A stretch of DNA of 64,000 nucleotides from Cryptomeria japonica (Eukaryota; Streptophyta; Pinopsida; Cupressales; Cupressaceae): NCBI RefSeq assembly GCF_030272615.1, contig NC_081410.1, forward strand, positions 509,052,942 to 509,116,941, read 5' to 3'. Of this stretch, positions 1-10,741 are shown in pieces. The first letter of the stretch is position 1. Each line of letters starts with the position of its first letter. The position numbers were made by a program, and so were the translations under genes. The notes under the pieces are model-generated. The model saw nothing but the letters and a program-made list of their open reading frames with translations. It was not told where the DNA came from and did no database searches.

Positions 1-500
1 CACAAAGTTCACGAACATCCTGATTTTTGAAAGGAAGCTCATTATCTGTGATGATAGACATGGGTACACCATACCGACAGATGATGTAATTAAGGATAAA
101 TGAGGCGATCTACTTTGCGGTGACTTGGGTAAGTGGAACAGCTTTGATCCACTTTGTGAAGTACTCGGTGGCGGTAATAATGAATTTGTGGTTGTTGGAT
201 GAAGATGGATGGATTTTACCCACAAGGTCAAGTCCCCATTGACAAAAAAGGCCATGGTGTTGTGATTGGTTGCAATTGTTGTGCTGATGCATGTATCAGA
301 TCTCCATGAACTTGGTATTTCTTGCATTTTCTGACAAAATAGTAGGAGTCTTTTTCCATGGATGGCCAATAGTATCCAGTGCGCATGAGTTTCTTGGCTA
401 GTGACGGACCGCTTGCATGAATTCTAAAAATTCCTTCATGTACCTCTTCCAAGGCCTTTGTTATCTCATCCTGTTCTAGACATCGAAGGAGAGTACCATC
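1..500 (-). pseudogene. Integrase N-terminal part of element T, cut by window edge
   Basis: The HHCC zinc-binding domain is present (EVHEGIFRIH ... RKCKKYQVHGD, about 315-460), but the last cysteine of the C-x2-C pair is Y. A frameshift near 230-290 leads to the core: FCQWGLDLVGKI with the first catalytic Asp and YFTKWIKAVPL. The leftmost 60 bases continue with ITDNELPF, the second catalytic Asp. The rest, including the third acidic residue, lies beyond the window. Confidence 0.8.
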
Positions 501-739
501 AAGACTGCGTTGGTATAGGGTTTTAGCAATAATGGTATATCGAGCTGTTTGGCGAATGAAGGTTTTACATTGGTTATTTGATTGGTCAGGAGGAAGAGTG
601 TGATCGTGGAGGTAGGTGTAGAACTCACTATACCATGGGGATTCGAAACTGATAAGGTGACATATCATCTCAGATTTGGGGATATCATAAGCAGGGATCC
701 AAAGTTGTTCGACCAAGAACTCGTAGCGTGTTGAATTAT

Positions 740-1631
740 ATGGAAGATCTAGGAGAGATGCAATGGTAGCCATAGCATCAGCAACTTGATTCTGATCTCT
801 GGGTATTTGCTCAAAGGTGATAGTAGTGAATGATGTTTTTAATTTGTCCACCATTTGTTTGTACGATATGAGTTTGTCATCCTTGGCCTGATATTCATTT
901 GTTGCTTGTCGAATGACTAGTTGGGAGTCTCCATATACTTGTAGTTCTTGTAACTTCCATTGTATGGCTAGCTTGAGTCCAATGATCAAGGCCTCATATT
1001 CAGCTATGTTGTTTGTACATGGAAATGTGATCCTATAAGACTTTGAGATGCTGTCACCTTGAGGTGTGATAAACAGAATGCCTACCCCCGAGCCATGCCT
1101 AGTGTATGAACCATCAAAGTATAGTTTCCATGGTTGTGCTGCTGTGATCATGAATATCTCTTCATCTGGAAAATTGGAAATGAGAGGATGATCACCCATG
1201 AGGGGAGCATCGGCCAACTGATCTAAAATAACTTGACCCTTGATAGCCTTACGGTCCATATACTCGATGTCAAATTCACTTAGAATCATCATCCATTTGG
1301 TCAAGCAGCTTGTTAATGCTGCTTTGCTGAGTAAGTATTTTAGTGGATCAATATTTGCAGTGAGCTGAACTTTATGTGTCAACAGGTAGTGCCTTAGTTT
1401 AGTGGCTGCCAAGATTACTGCTAGGCAAGCTCTCTTAATAGGTGTGTAATTAAGTTCATAGCCAACCAGTGTGCGAGAGATGTAGTAAACAACACACTCT
1501 TTCCCTTCTGCATTGTGTTGTGCCAATAGTACACCCAATGTTGTACTTGTTGTTGATATATAGAGTAGTAGAGGCTTACTCGGATCTGGTGGGATCAATA
1601 ATGGTGTATTTATGAGACAATCTTTAAGCAT
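740..1631 (-). pseudogene. Dual RNase H region of element T
   Basis: The first domain (about 1250-1620) is the original retroelement RNase H: LLLYISTTSTTLGVLLAQ and SRTLVGYELNYTPIKRACLA are visible. The expected acidic residue in the second motif is K (PIKRAC), so it looks catalytically weak. The second domain (about 760-1140) is an archaeal-type RNase H with all four acidic positions in place: YFDGSYTRHGSG, EYEALI, VYGDSQLV and RDQNQVADAMA. A degenerate first and intact second RNase H is the known Tat-lineage pattern. The whole frame of 467 codons is open from 1631 to 228. Confidence 0.85.
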
Positions 1632-1639
1632 CTAGAATT

Positions 1640-2460
1640 CTTGCTCACGTCTGGTATCCCATTGAAAGTGGATGTTCTTGTGTAATAGGTGTGTAAATGG
1701 GTGACACTTATCTGCCAGTTGTGCAATGAATCTTCGGATGGACTAAAGGCTCCCTTGTAATGTCCTTAGCTGACTGATGTTCTTTGGCGATGTCATGTCC
1801 ATGATTACTTTGACCTTTGCTAGGTCGACCTCAATGCGTTTGCTTGAGACAATGTATCCTAGAAGTTTCCATGTGGCTACTCCAAAGACACATTTCTTTG
1901 GGTTGAGTCAAACATGATATTGTTCTAGTCTGTCAAAGATTTTCTTTAATATTTCTAGATGACCTTCTCTTGTGAGTGATTTTGCCAATAAGTCATCAAC
2001 ATAATCTTCCATTATAGTATGTATCATGTCATGGAAGATGGTGGTTATTGCTCGTTGATAGGTCGTTCCTGCATTCTTTAGACCAAAAGGCATTACAGTC
2101 CAGCAGTATGTTCCCCATGGACATGTGAAGGTTGTCTTATGTTGATCCTTTGGTGCGATCTTTATCTGATTGTACCCGAAAAAACCATCCATGAGTGAAA
2201 GCACGACATGTCATGCTGTTAGGTCCACTATTATGTCGATGTTTGGTAGGGGGAAGTCATCTTTAGGATATGCTTTGTTCAGATCTCTAAAGTCAGTATA
2301 GATACAGATGCCCCCATTTGGTTTGCCGACAGGAACAATATTGGATATCCAATTTGCATAATCAATTGGTCTAATAAAACCAGTATCTAGGAGTTTCTTA
2401 AGTTCTTTTTTGACTAGTACAACAATCTAAGGATGCATCTTGCAAAGCTTTTGCTTGATA
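1640..2460 (-). pseudogene. Reverse transcriptase of element T
   Basis: Visible in order on the minus strand: LLDTGFIRPI and NWISN (near 2340-2400), VGKPNGG (fingers), a stop where a glycine would fit (near 2211), then LMDGFFGYNQIKIAP with the first catalytic Asp, MPFGLKNAGTTYQ, and EDYVDDLL with the YVDD box near 2000. A thumb segment with LNPKKCVFG and TLQGSL follows to about 1700. It is interrupted by stops near 2211, 1907, 1743 and 1632. The function would be RNA-templated DNA synthesis of the element. Confidence 0.85.
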
Positions 2461-2690
2461 GGTTTGGCTCCTTCTACGATGGTGAGGTGATGCATGACTA
2501 AATCAGGATCAAGACCAGTCACGTATGCATATGACCATGCGAAGTTGATCTGATGCTTCTAGAAGAACTCTACAAACTTAGGCTATTCCTCTAGAGTTAA
2601 AAGAGAGGCCAGATGTATGTGGTGAGGAGTCTCAGGAGTCCCTACGTTGTATTCTTTTGTCTCTTCAATGAGAATTGTTGATCGTTCCTA

Positions 2691-3155
2691 CTATGTACTA
2701 GAGGGGAGAATGTCAAACCTTTCATCCTCTGGTGCCCCAAAGAGGTTTTCACCATTGGATACGCTCTTTCTTTTTACTTTTGTGAGATCAAATAGGGCTA
2801 CAGTGTGGTTTTCACTGGAAGATCCATGTTTTATTGTTATATTTTTGTAGCTGAAAGGTTTGGCATGCACCCCAAAGTATGTTGTGCTATTAAGTTCAAT
2901 GGCAAATCCAACTTTGTGATCCCTGCTTGGTATGTTATCCCATAGTTCCAAAAATTCAATGATCGCCTCATCATTTTGGAAACGGTCAAGACATGGGGGA
3001 TTAGGTTGGTTCCATTCGATGAGTTCAGGATGGATAATGGGAATTACCTCATTGATTAGGTTAAGTTCATTAGATGTGTCAGTGAGGGTTAAGACGTTAT
3101 GGTGAAGGTCATTGATGGTACTCTCCTTCTCAGAATCAGGCGTAGGATGTGACAT
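2691..3155 (-). pseudogene. Pre-RT linker of element T polyprotein
   Basis: A 154-codon minus frame lying between the G-patch linker and the reverse transcriptase. It is acidic and shows no catalytic motif I recognise. Its frame, orientation and position mark it as the spacer of the same polyprotein. The gap 2460-2690 continues toward RT in another frame with several stops. Confidence 0.5.
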
Positions 3156-3196
3156 AGGGTCTTAGGAAGATGTTTCCAGCACAGGAAGGTCTTTAT

Positions 3197-4136
3197 CTAT
3201 GCTTCTCCGTAAATAGGGATGTCTTTGTGGGGTGGAGGTAGTGATGTGTCTTCCTCATTTGAAATATTAAGCTGGATGGAATCAAATTCCCATTCATGTG
3301 AGTCAGTCTCTGAGTCGCTTTCCAATATCCAATTACTATACCATACTGGGATGTCCTTTAAGTTAAACACTGCAGGTGTGATCGGTTTTGTAGATGAAAT
3401 GATTGGTGTTGCAAGAAGGATTATGGGGATCAATGAGTCTGATACAGGGAGTATTGGTAGTGTTGAATCTACTGCTTCTACTGGAACTACTGGTGTCATA
3501 GATACTGCTATGGGTTCTGATACAGTTGCTACTGCTAATGGTGCTATTGATGTTATTGTTGCTATTGATGGGGTTACTGGTTTGATTGGTGGGATGATGG
3601 GTGTTGTAGATGGTTTTGCTTGGATTTTTAGCCTCAATGGGGTAGTTGCTATGGCATTTGACATTGCTTTTATAACCAATGGTGACCTCTTTGTAATAGG
3701 TTGATATAGTGGTTTGTTGGGTTTCCCTTTGAATCTGAGCTTAGGAAGAATCTCCTTTTCAAAGCCTAGGCCAGTGTTATCTTTGGGTTTTAATTCCAGC
3801 TGTAGTGGTTCATCTTGTCCTTGCTTGCAAGGTCCTAGAGCACTTTGACCATCATAACCCATTCTTTGCATAATAAGAAGACCTTTGCCATACTGATCTG
3901 TGGGAATCGGTGGTGATGGGATCTTTATAGATCCATTCTATTAAGTCGTCATCTCTAGTCTCTTCTTCTTGACTCTTTCCAAGGATAAATGGCATCAAAG
4001 TACATGCTGGTTTGACCAATGGCATTTGAAGTAACCATTGACGTTTGCCATGTCTTCTAGGAAAAGTAGGCATTTGTCCAACACAAAATAGTTGGCTCAA
4101 ATTGTACTCCCCCGGACCTTCCTCTGCTATCTTCAT
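3197..4136 (-). pseudogene. G-patch segment and Pro/Thr/Ile-rich linker of element T
   Basis: Two overlapping frames (3852-4136 and 3197-3871). At the start of the second, residues 3-20 read RMGYDGQSALGPCKQGQD, a G-patch-like glycine pattern, followed by DNTGLGFEKE. G-patch domains bind RNA or RNA helicases and are known between protease and RT in some retroelements. After it comes a long low-complexity linker rich in Pro, Thr, Ile, Val and Ala (roughly 3330-3640), then an acidic tail (SDSETDSHEWEFDSIQ). The frame break near 3850-3870 separates the two parts. Confidence 0.6.
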
Positions 4137-4454
4137 CTTGAGCTTTTCTTGCTTGGGTATAGTGGTGTTTGAACTGGAAATAGAGGTTGGACTTACGTAT
4201 GATGTGGAGGAGATGGCTTCTCTATTGTTGGGAACAACAATCTCTGGTTGATGACTTATATTATGACAATATGCAAAGGGGTTTGCATCACCCAGGATTG
4301 TGATTTCTACACCATTATGCGGGAACTTGATACACTAATGGTAGGTGGATGGAACAGCTTGCATGGCGTGTATCCAAGGTCTTCCTAACAATAAATTGTA
4401 TGGTAGAGGAAGGTCCAGAACTTGACAGATGATGTGTTTCACCACAGGGCCCAC

Positions 4455-4883
4455 TCAGATTGGTAGCACAATAACTCCTTTGGATGAACGTTCTACATCA
4501 TCATAGGCTTTGATTGTGATCTTCTTGCGGGGATCCACTGATTCAATTGCATATCCCAAAGCTATGACTAATTGTAGTGTACAGATATTCAGGCCTGCTA
4601 CATTATCGATCAAGACTTGCTTGATCCTATGTTGGTTGATAAACCCTTCAGTGTGTAGTGAGGCATTGTGAGGTTGTTGGAAGGACGAGTTGTCACTTTT
4701 AGAGAAAGTGAGAGAAGGTGATGACCTTATGTTTCCAACCATGGCTTGGAATTGATCTGTATTTAGGTTTGCAAGGACTAATGCCTCTTGGAGAGCTTGA
4801 TCCAAAATTGTTTTATGGGATGGAGATAGGCGCAATAGCTCTAAGAGAGATATCAGTGTGGGTGTTTTGTCTAACTGTTCCAC
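4455..4883 (-). pseudogene. Aspartic protease region of element T (active site altered)
   Basis: A 142-codon minus frame ending in an aspartic-protease-like segment. The expected plant Ty3 motif of the form LIDxGSxLN appears at about 4595-4622 as VLIDNVAGLN: the aspartate is kept, but the following G-S pair is displaced, so this copy is probably inactive. The following LVIALGYAIES segment fits the second strand of the retropepsin fold. The region sits between gag and the G-patch segment, the expected place. The 4890-5080 stretch joining it to gag shows no clear domain. Confidence 0.6.
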
Positions 4884-5084
4884 AAGGTTATACTAGTTTG
4901 GGATAGATGGGGTGCCTTGTGGAGTTGCTTTTATGGTAATCTTGTTGCAATGTGTAACAACATTGCAAGTGGAGCTAAGATTTTTGATGGTAATAGTTGC
5001 AATCTGTTCACTAGCATCATATAGGTGATTCACAGTGTAATTATACATGGCTTGCATATAATCAGTAGTATCTGTGTTTCTCCC

Positions 5085-6656
5085 TCAAGTGGAAGGACCC
5101 CTTTGATTTTGTGATGGAAGTGGACTTTTAAACATGAGATGATCATTGTTTGTTGTCTTAGGGTCATGTCCTTCAATTTTGATTTCACCTCGGTCAATAA
5201 GATCCTGAATAAGATCTTTCAATCTATGAAAATTGCTTGCCTTATGCCCTTTCCCTTTATGGAAATTGCAATGTTCAGTATCCCTCCACCATGAAGGTTT
5301 GACTTGAGGTTCATAATTTGATGTTTTGGGTAAGGTAACTAGATTTTGAGAAGCCAACTGATGTAACACTATTTCAATGGGTTCCCCTAAGGGATTGTAT
5401 GTTCGTTTTGGTTTAAAATTTTGTTGACGTTGTCTAGGTTCCTCTTGAGATGTGTTGCATCCTTGATTTGGAGGAGCAACTATGTTTTTCTTGGGTGGGG
5501 GGTTCTGTCCTACAAATCGAACCACAGGTTGTGTACTTTTGATAGTTCTTGCATCCACAACCCCATTGTTGATGACATTTTTTTTTTGTTCCAGAATTGA
5601 GGCTTGTCATCATTGAAGTGCAAGCGAGGGCCATCCTTTGGCTCATGTATATCTTGATAAACCCTTTTTTGATGAGAGCCCACTCACATTTTAAGCCTTT
5701 CGTGATCATGTCATTGAAAGAGTCTATGTCTTTTATGTCTAGGTGAAATTCCATTTCATCATTTAAGTTGGAAATAAATATTTCCACTAGTTCTTGTTCA
5801 GGTAACTCAAGAGAATGTTTGCCAGACATTTGATGCCATCGTTGCAGAAAGACTGAAAATAGCTCACCTAGTTTTTGTTTAGTGTTCCATAGATCAGCCA
5901 TTGTGATATCACGGCAATGTTGTGTGAGTAATGTGCCAATAATTTCTAGATGAGTTCCTCAAATGTCCTAATGCCACCTGGTAATCGAGAAAACCATGAT
6001 GTGGTTGTTCCTCCAAATCTTTGGGAAAAAAGTCGCATTAGGTATGTGTCTTCGTATGCCACTTCGAGGCAAGATGAATGGAATTCTCTAACATGATCAC
6101 GAGGATCTCCTTTTCCTCTATTCTTTTCAAACTTGGGTGTTTCAAACCCTCACGGAAAAGGTGGCATATGAAGATTCCTATCAAATGGATAGGGACAAAT
6201 GTCATTAAGTGAAAATTGATTGGTTCTTACACCACTATGAAGTTGTTGGGTGATATTTTCGACTTGTTGCCGCAACATGTCTATTTCATTTGGAGGAGGA
6301 GGTGGGGGATTACCTTGATGAAGGTTATATCTGATGTGATCTCGACCTCTTTCATCATCATTATGACTTTGGTGTTCTGATGCTTGTCCTAGTTGTGCAA
6401 CGTCAAAGTTAGAGGGTAGTTTAGCCCCCTCTTGAGAAAGTCTTAAAAAGTGAGCATCAGCATTGCTCCTGAGTATTTCGTCAAAAAGTCTATTAAAGAG
6501 AGGGTTGTGTTGTGCCCTTTCTATTACTGCAGGAGTAGGAGTACTTGGATTTTCGTCATTTGTGTTTCCTCCAAGGGCATCTTGGAATTCATTAAGATTT
6601 TCCTCCTCTTCCTCTTCTATTTCTTGTTGTCTAGACCTAGATCTCGTATGAGCCAT
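5085..6656 (-). pseudogene. gag of element T (broken)
   Basis: The frame starts at 6656 (MAHTRSRSRQQ) with a basic then glutamate-rich N terminus. It continues in shifted frames through a typical Ty3 gag core (around 5700-6130; visible pieces FLQRWHQM and FISNLNDEM). It ends near a remnant zinc knuckle of the Tat type, CNFHKGKGHKASNF, where the last cysteine of the usual C-x-FH-x4-GH-x4-C pattern is F. The next piece, a leucine-rich LKDLIQDLIDRGEI segment, is also usual for this group. At least two stops or frameshifts separate the three readable blocks (6150-6656, 5434-5901, 5085-5558). The product would be the capsid/nucleocapsid precursor. Confidence 0.75.
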
Positions 6657-9351
6657 TTTTTTTCAAGTTTTTGTTGAAGTTTGATGAAAATGATGATGAG
6701 TTGGTGGTGAAATGAAAGATTGATTGTTTGGTGAAGTGCTTTGCATACAGATCCCTAGCACTAAAGGTAGATGTTACCAAAGTTCTTTCTTGAATTGCTT
6801 GTTGCATTGGATTGACAAAGTTTGATGTGATAAGGTGTAGAGGAATCTGAGATGTATTACAGACTCAACTACCTAGTAATGAGAGGATGCACTCATAGAC
6901 TAGTTTTAACCTGCGTAGAAATGTCTCTTAGGATGAGTTTATCCTAGATGTAGAGACACTCTAAAAGTCATGTGTTGTGTTTGATTCAATCAATATTGAA
7001 ATAGAACTTATGAAAAAAACCTTTTGATGTTTTGAGAGTTGGAATGGATTTGATGAGATGTGAATGTGATAATGGATGAGATGTTCAACTTTCAATAGAA
7101 ACTTTGTGTTACAAAAGGAACAAATTCTTCCTTTGCTTGTTCAGGGGTTGGTGGTTCTACCCTAGCTGAGTTATATGTGATACAAATAGCTAGAAAGAAA
7201 GCAGGATTGATCTTGCCTCCCTTATTTTGATGATAACTCAAAGCTCTATATTGAGTAAAAGCTCTGCGGTTTAATGATTCTGGATCAAATTTGTTTGATT
7301 TCCCTTGAAGGTAAAGATGCATGTGACCTAAGAAGGTTCTATGAGAGACAAATATTTGTCTATTAAGATAGAAGAATTTCCTCCTTTTGATAAAAGCCTT
7401 TGAGCTTAATGGTTTTTTCTTCAAGTTGATATGTTGATGAAGATTATTCTTTCTCAAGATGTGAAGAATGGTCATATAGTTTGATACTTTTGATTATTGC
7501 TCTTTATTTTTGATCTTCTGTGTTTTTGAAAATGTTGGTGTTGGATGAATACTTGTTTTGGATTTTGGTTTTTATGATGTTTCTTTGACAAGAAAATAAA
7601 GCAAGCACACAAACACAAGAATGTTGCCTCAAAAGGCACACATAAGTATGGGTCTAGATCAACCCAATCTTTGGACTTTTTATGACTCTTTCCTCCAAAT
7701 GTATTTTAGGTGTTTCCAAAGCCTGAAGTCGGCTCAATTTGCACTGGTCTTGACTCAAAAAAAAAAAATACTTCAAACACTTTTTATCCCTAAGGTCAAA
7801 TGGCCAATTGTTATAATTTCAGCCCACATCTTGATATTTATTTGACTTTGGTACTACATACCTTATGAATCCCGTTGTGGCAGGTAAGGATGTGATATAC
7901 TAAGTCTTGTGTGAGCATAACAAATAGATTATCCCTATGATGGGGGAGTCATCACTTTTATCGGGATACAAGTAACCTTTCAAAAATCTATGTTTCTACT
8001 TAGGGTAATATGTATGGTGAGTATCTTGGGAGCAAAACCATCTATGCTTTTGCACTGAATTTATCACAAATATCCTTAATCAGTAGAACAGGTGGGCTAC
8101 TACTTAAAAGTGTATAGTAATTTTTGATGTTTTTGGACATAAGTTCATTCTACAGTGACTCACTTAAGAGCCATGTAAATTGTGGTGGGGCCCATTTGTC
8201 CTTTCAGCAAGTTACACTGTAGGAACAACTATACCCAAGGCTACAACTTTCGCTCTCACCTGATTTCTATAGCAGCTTAAAGGATTTACTGCGCGAGGTC
8301 GTTCGAAAGAGGGATGTGTCTCTTGGTAGGCCTCTTTTAAAAAGATAAAACTTGAGTGTTACTAACACTTTTCTCTTGCACCTAGGACCACGAAAGCCAA
8401 GGGAGAGGATAGTGTGTGTTAGAAGTAGGACCACTCGACCAACTCTTTTGCACAAGTGTGCCAAACATAAAATACCCTTGTTCTTTTTAACTTGCATTGC
8501 AATGATGTTTTATCTAATTGGAGATGTTTCTCCAACAACCATGATTTTCTTTTTAACTTCAAAGGCAATATGTTTGAGTAAACTAGAATTTGAAATCCTA
8601 GTCAAATTAATGAAAAACACGTTTGCATGAAGTAAAATCGTTTTTCAAAAAAATGAGACAAGGTGATTGTTCTTTTTACTTGCACAAAATCAAAATGTTG
8701 ATTGTGAATTTTTAATTCTGGATTGATGCAAGGAAATCAAATTTTTGTGTTGTTGATTTTATGCACCAAAAAGAGAATGAAGCCTAACTTGCAAGAAATA
8801 AAGGTTTGTTTTGTTGATTTTAAGCACCAAAATGAAATTTGAACCCTAACTTGCAAGAAATAAAGGTTTGTTTTTGTTGATTTTAAAAGCACCAAAAGAA
8901 GTGTTTTTGATTGTTAAGTAACAAAAGGGGTTAGTTTAAAACCTGCACATGAAATGAACAGTTAGAAAAATCTGAAAAACATGGTGGGCTTCCACAAGCC
9001 TAAAAAAAAATATTATCGGTTACAAGGCCTTTCTTTTACAATGTTCTGTTAGAATAGCGCTACTCTGTGTGATAACTGAAGCACTACTTAACACAAACAA
9101 GCTAAAGTATAGACAAATGCGCTAAACTAAAATATGTAAACAACAATACAAGAGCGTTGAAGTATGGACAAACACGCTAGTTAATAAGAAAAAGTGCTAT
9201 AATATGGGCAATAGCGGCAAATTTGAGAAAATAGCACTAAAGCACAGGAAAAAGTGTCAAAGCGTGGGCAAAAGCATCAAAGCGCGACCTGTGTGTCAAG
9301 CTAAATAGTCAAAAAGTTAGTTTTGTAAAAATAAAAATGTTGTTGGGTGTT
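6657..9351 (-). other. Long leader between primer site and gag of element T
   Basis: About 2.7 kb separate the PBS from the gag start, unusually long but compatible with Tat/Ogre elements, some of which carry an extra frame before gag. An uninterrupted minus-strand frame of 127 codons (7092-7475) is present but resembles nothing I recognise and may be chance. The stretch 8744-8920 holds about two and a half copies of a 62-bp direct repeat containing GCACCAAAA and CTTGCAAGAAATAAA. The stretch 9090-9290 holds degenerate short repeats around GCGCTAAA and GGGCAAAAGCG. I see no convincing gene. Confidence 0.55.
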
Positions 9352-9372
9352 GGATTCACGTTGGGTTCACCA
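9352..9372 (-). other. Primer binding site of element T
   Basis: Two bases (TT) after the LTR end, the minus strand reads TGGTGAACCCAACGTG and continues to 9352. The TGG start, complementary to a tRNA CCA end, and its position right after the LTR identify it as the minus-strand primer site. I could not assign the tRNA with confidence. Confidence 0.65.
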
Positions 9373-9374
9373 AA

Positions 9375-10741
9375 TGATGCTTTGCAAAATGGAGCAAGCT
9401 TAGACTAAAGTTTGTGGTCGTATAACACACAAAAACAAAGATTCAAAGGCAAACATTAGTGTTAATCAACCAAAAACTAGTCTAAGTAGGCATACCAAAA
9501 GAGACACTAAAAACAAAGTAGAGCATTTAACTATGAATAAAAATGAAAGAAGACATCTCCAAATGCCTTCTACCATGCTCTTAGCTCCTTCTCCCTTGTT
9601 CCTCTCCTCTCCAAGTTCCAAATTAGTGTAGCTCTGAGCAGCTTTTTGCACTATGGATGCTTATGGAGGTTCAAGATTGTAGATGATTATGAAAAGTATG
9701 CAAATGCAAGCTGAATAACCAAATAAGGATGAGTTATCTAAATGCTATTTGTTAATTTTAACCAAAAGAGTGAATATGAGTAAGATATGCTAAATGCTCT
9801 CTAAAATTCTCTATAACTTAGATGCATACAAGTTTTAAGGATCTGGATTATGAAGAAATGAGCTCTATTTATAGGAAAAATGGAGCAATGGATGGTTGAG
9901 GTTGAGTAATCTTAAGAAGGGTCAAGATTGAATGGTATTCAATTCATGTGAAGGCTTTCAACCCAATCCCAAGATGACAAGTGTCAATATGAGATAGGTT
10001 GAGAGGAGAGGGAATAAGCATTAAATGCTTGACATGACTTGAGAGTTAACTTAGGATTTAAGGTCAAGGTTGGGTTGAGTGAATAAATTCTTTATTCAAA
10101 AAATAAAGCTTTTATCCAATGGATAAACTCTTGTGCAAAGGTAAAAGGGATAACCATGGTAAAAGCAATAAATGCTTGAGGAGACACACAAGTCACATGA
10201 GGGTTGAGTTAGGGGTTAACCATAAATGGTCATGTAAGAGCCATAAGTGGTTTGGAGGACTCTAGAGGTTAATTTGTTGAACACACAAAGCATTTAACGC
10301 TTTTCAAAGACTTTTAAGTCTTTGAGAAGTGACTCCAAGTTGCTTTGGAATGTGACAATAATTAGGGGATGGATTAGGCTAATTGATTAGGATTAGATAG
10401 GTTCTAGAAGAATTTAGGAAGGGGATTTAGGAGGCAAGTGGGAGATGTAGGAAAATGCAAGTGGGGGGAATAAATGATTTAAATAAAATGTTTTATTTAA
10501 TTTATTTAAAAGAAGAAAGGGGATTGAATTGAATAAATAGAATTTATTCATTTAATTGATTGTGAGTTTTGGTTTAATGAATTAATTAAAAGAAATTAAA
10601 TAATTTATTTAATTAATAGGAGAATGACTTGAAGATGAATTAATTAAATATTAATTTAATTAACTGATGGATAGTCGGTTTTTAATCAAATAATTAGCAA
10701 ATATTCATTTTAATTAAAATGGATATATTTATGTGACTACA
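9375..10741 (-). repeat. 5' LTR of element T
   Basis: On the minus strand it begins TGTAGTCACATAAAT at 10741 and ends AAGCATCA at 9375, immediately before the primer site, giving about 1367 bp with TG...CA ends. The upstream part (10480-10725) is very AT-rich and contains five palindromes at regular spacing, described under findings. A TATA-like box lies at 9865-9874. The partner LTR is outside the window, so the end was placed from the PBS and the TG/CA rule rather than by alignment. Confidence 0.75.
9865..9874 (-). promoter_or_regulatory. TATA-like box in the LTR of element T
   Basis: The minus strand reads CTATAAATAG, a good plant TATA box, about 490 bp before the 3' end of the LTR. That is a plausible place for the start of the retrotransposon transcript (U3/R border). 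No downstream start site can be proved from sequence. Confidence 0.5.

Larger units (their letters stand above)
1..10741 (-). mobile_element. Element T: Ty3 (Tat/Ogre-type) LTR retrotransposon, 3' part beyond window
   Basis: Read on the minus strand this is an LTR (9375-10741), a tRNA-type primer site, a leader of about 2.7 kb, then gag, protease, G-patch, reverse transcriptase, RNase H, a second RNase H of the archaeal type, and integrase running off the left edge. Integrase after RNase H is the Ty3 order, and a second intact-looking RNase H is characteristic of the plant Tat lineage, which includes Ogre. The coding part is broken by several stops and frameshifts, so the copy is not autonomous. 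Its 5' end lies directly against the internal region of element A, so T most likely inserted into A. The 3' LTR and second target duplication are outside the window; the flanking pentamer on this side is CTTCT (10742-10746). Confidence 0.88.

Noticed and set aside
3219-3704. 161-codon plus-strand frame rich in Gly, Ile and Val
   Set aside because: It is antisense to the low-complexity linker of the element T polyprotein, which has the correct order of domains on the minus strand.
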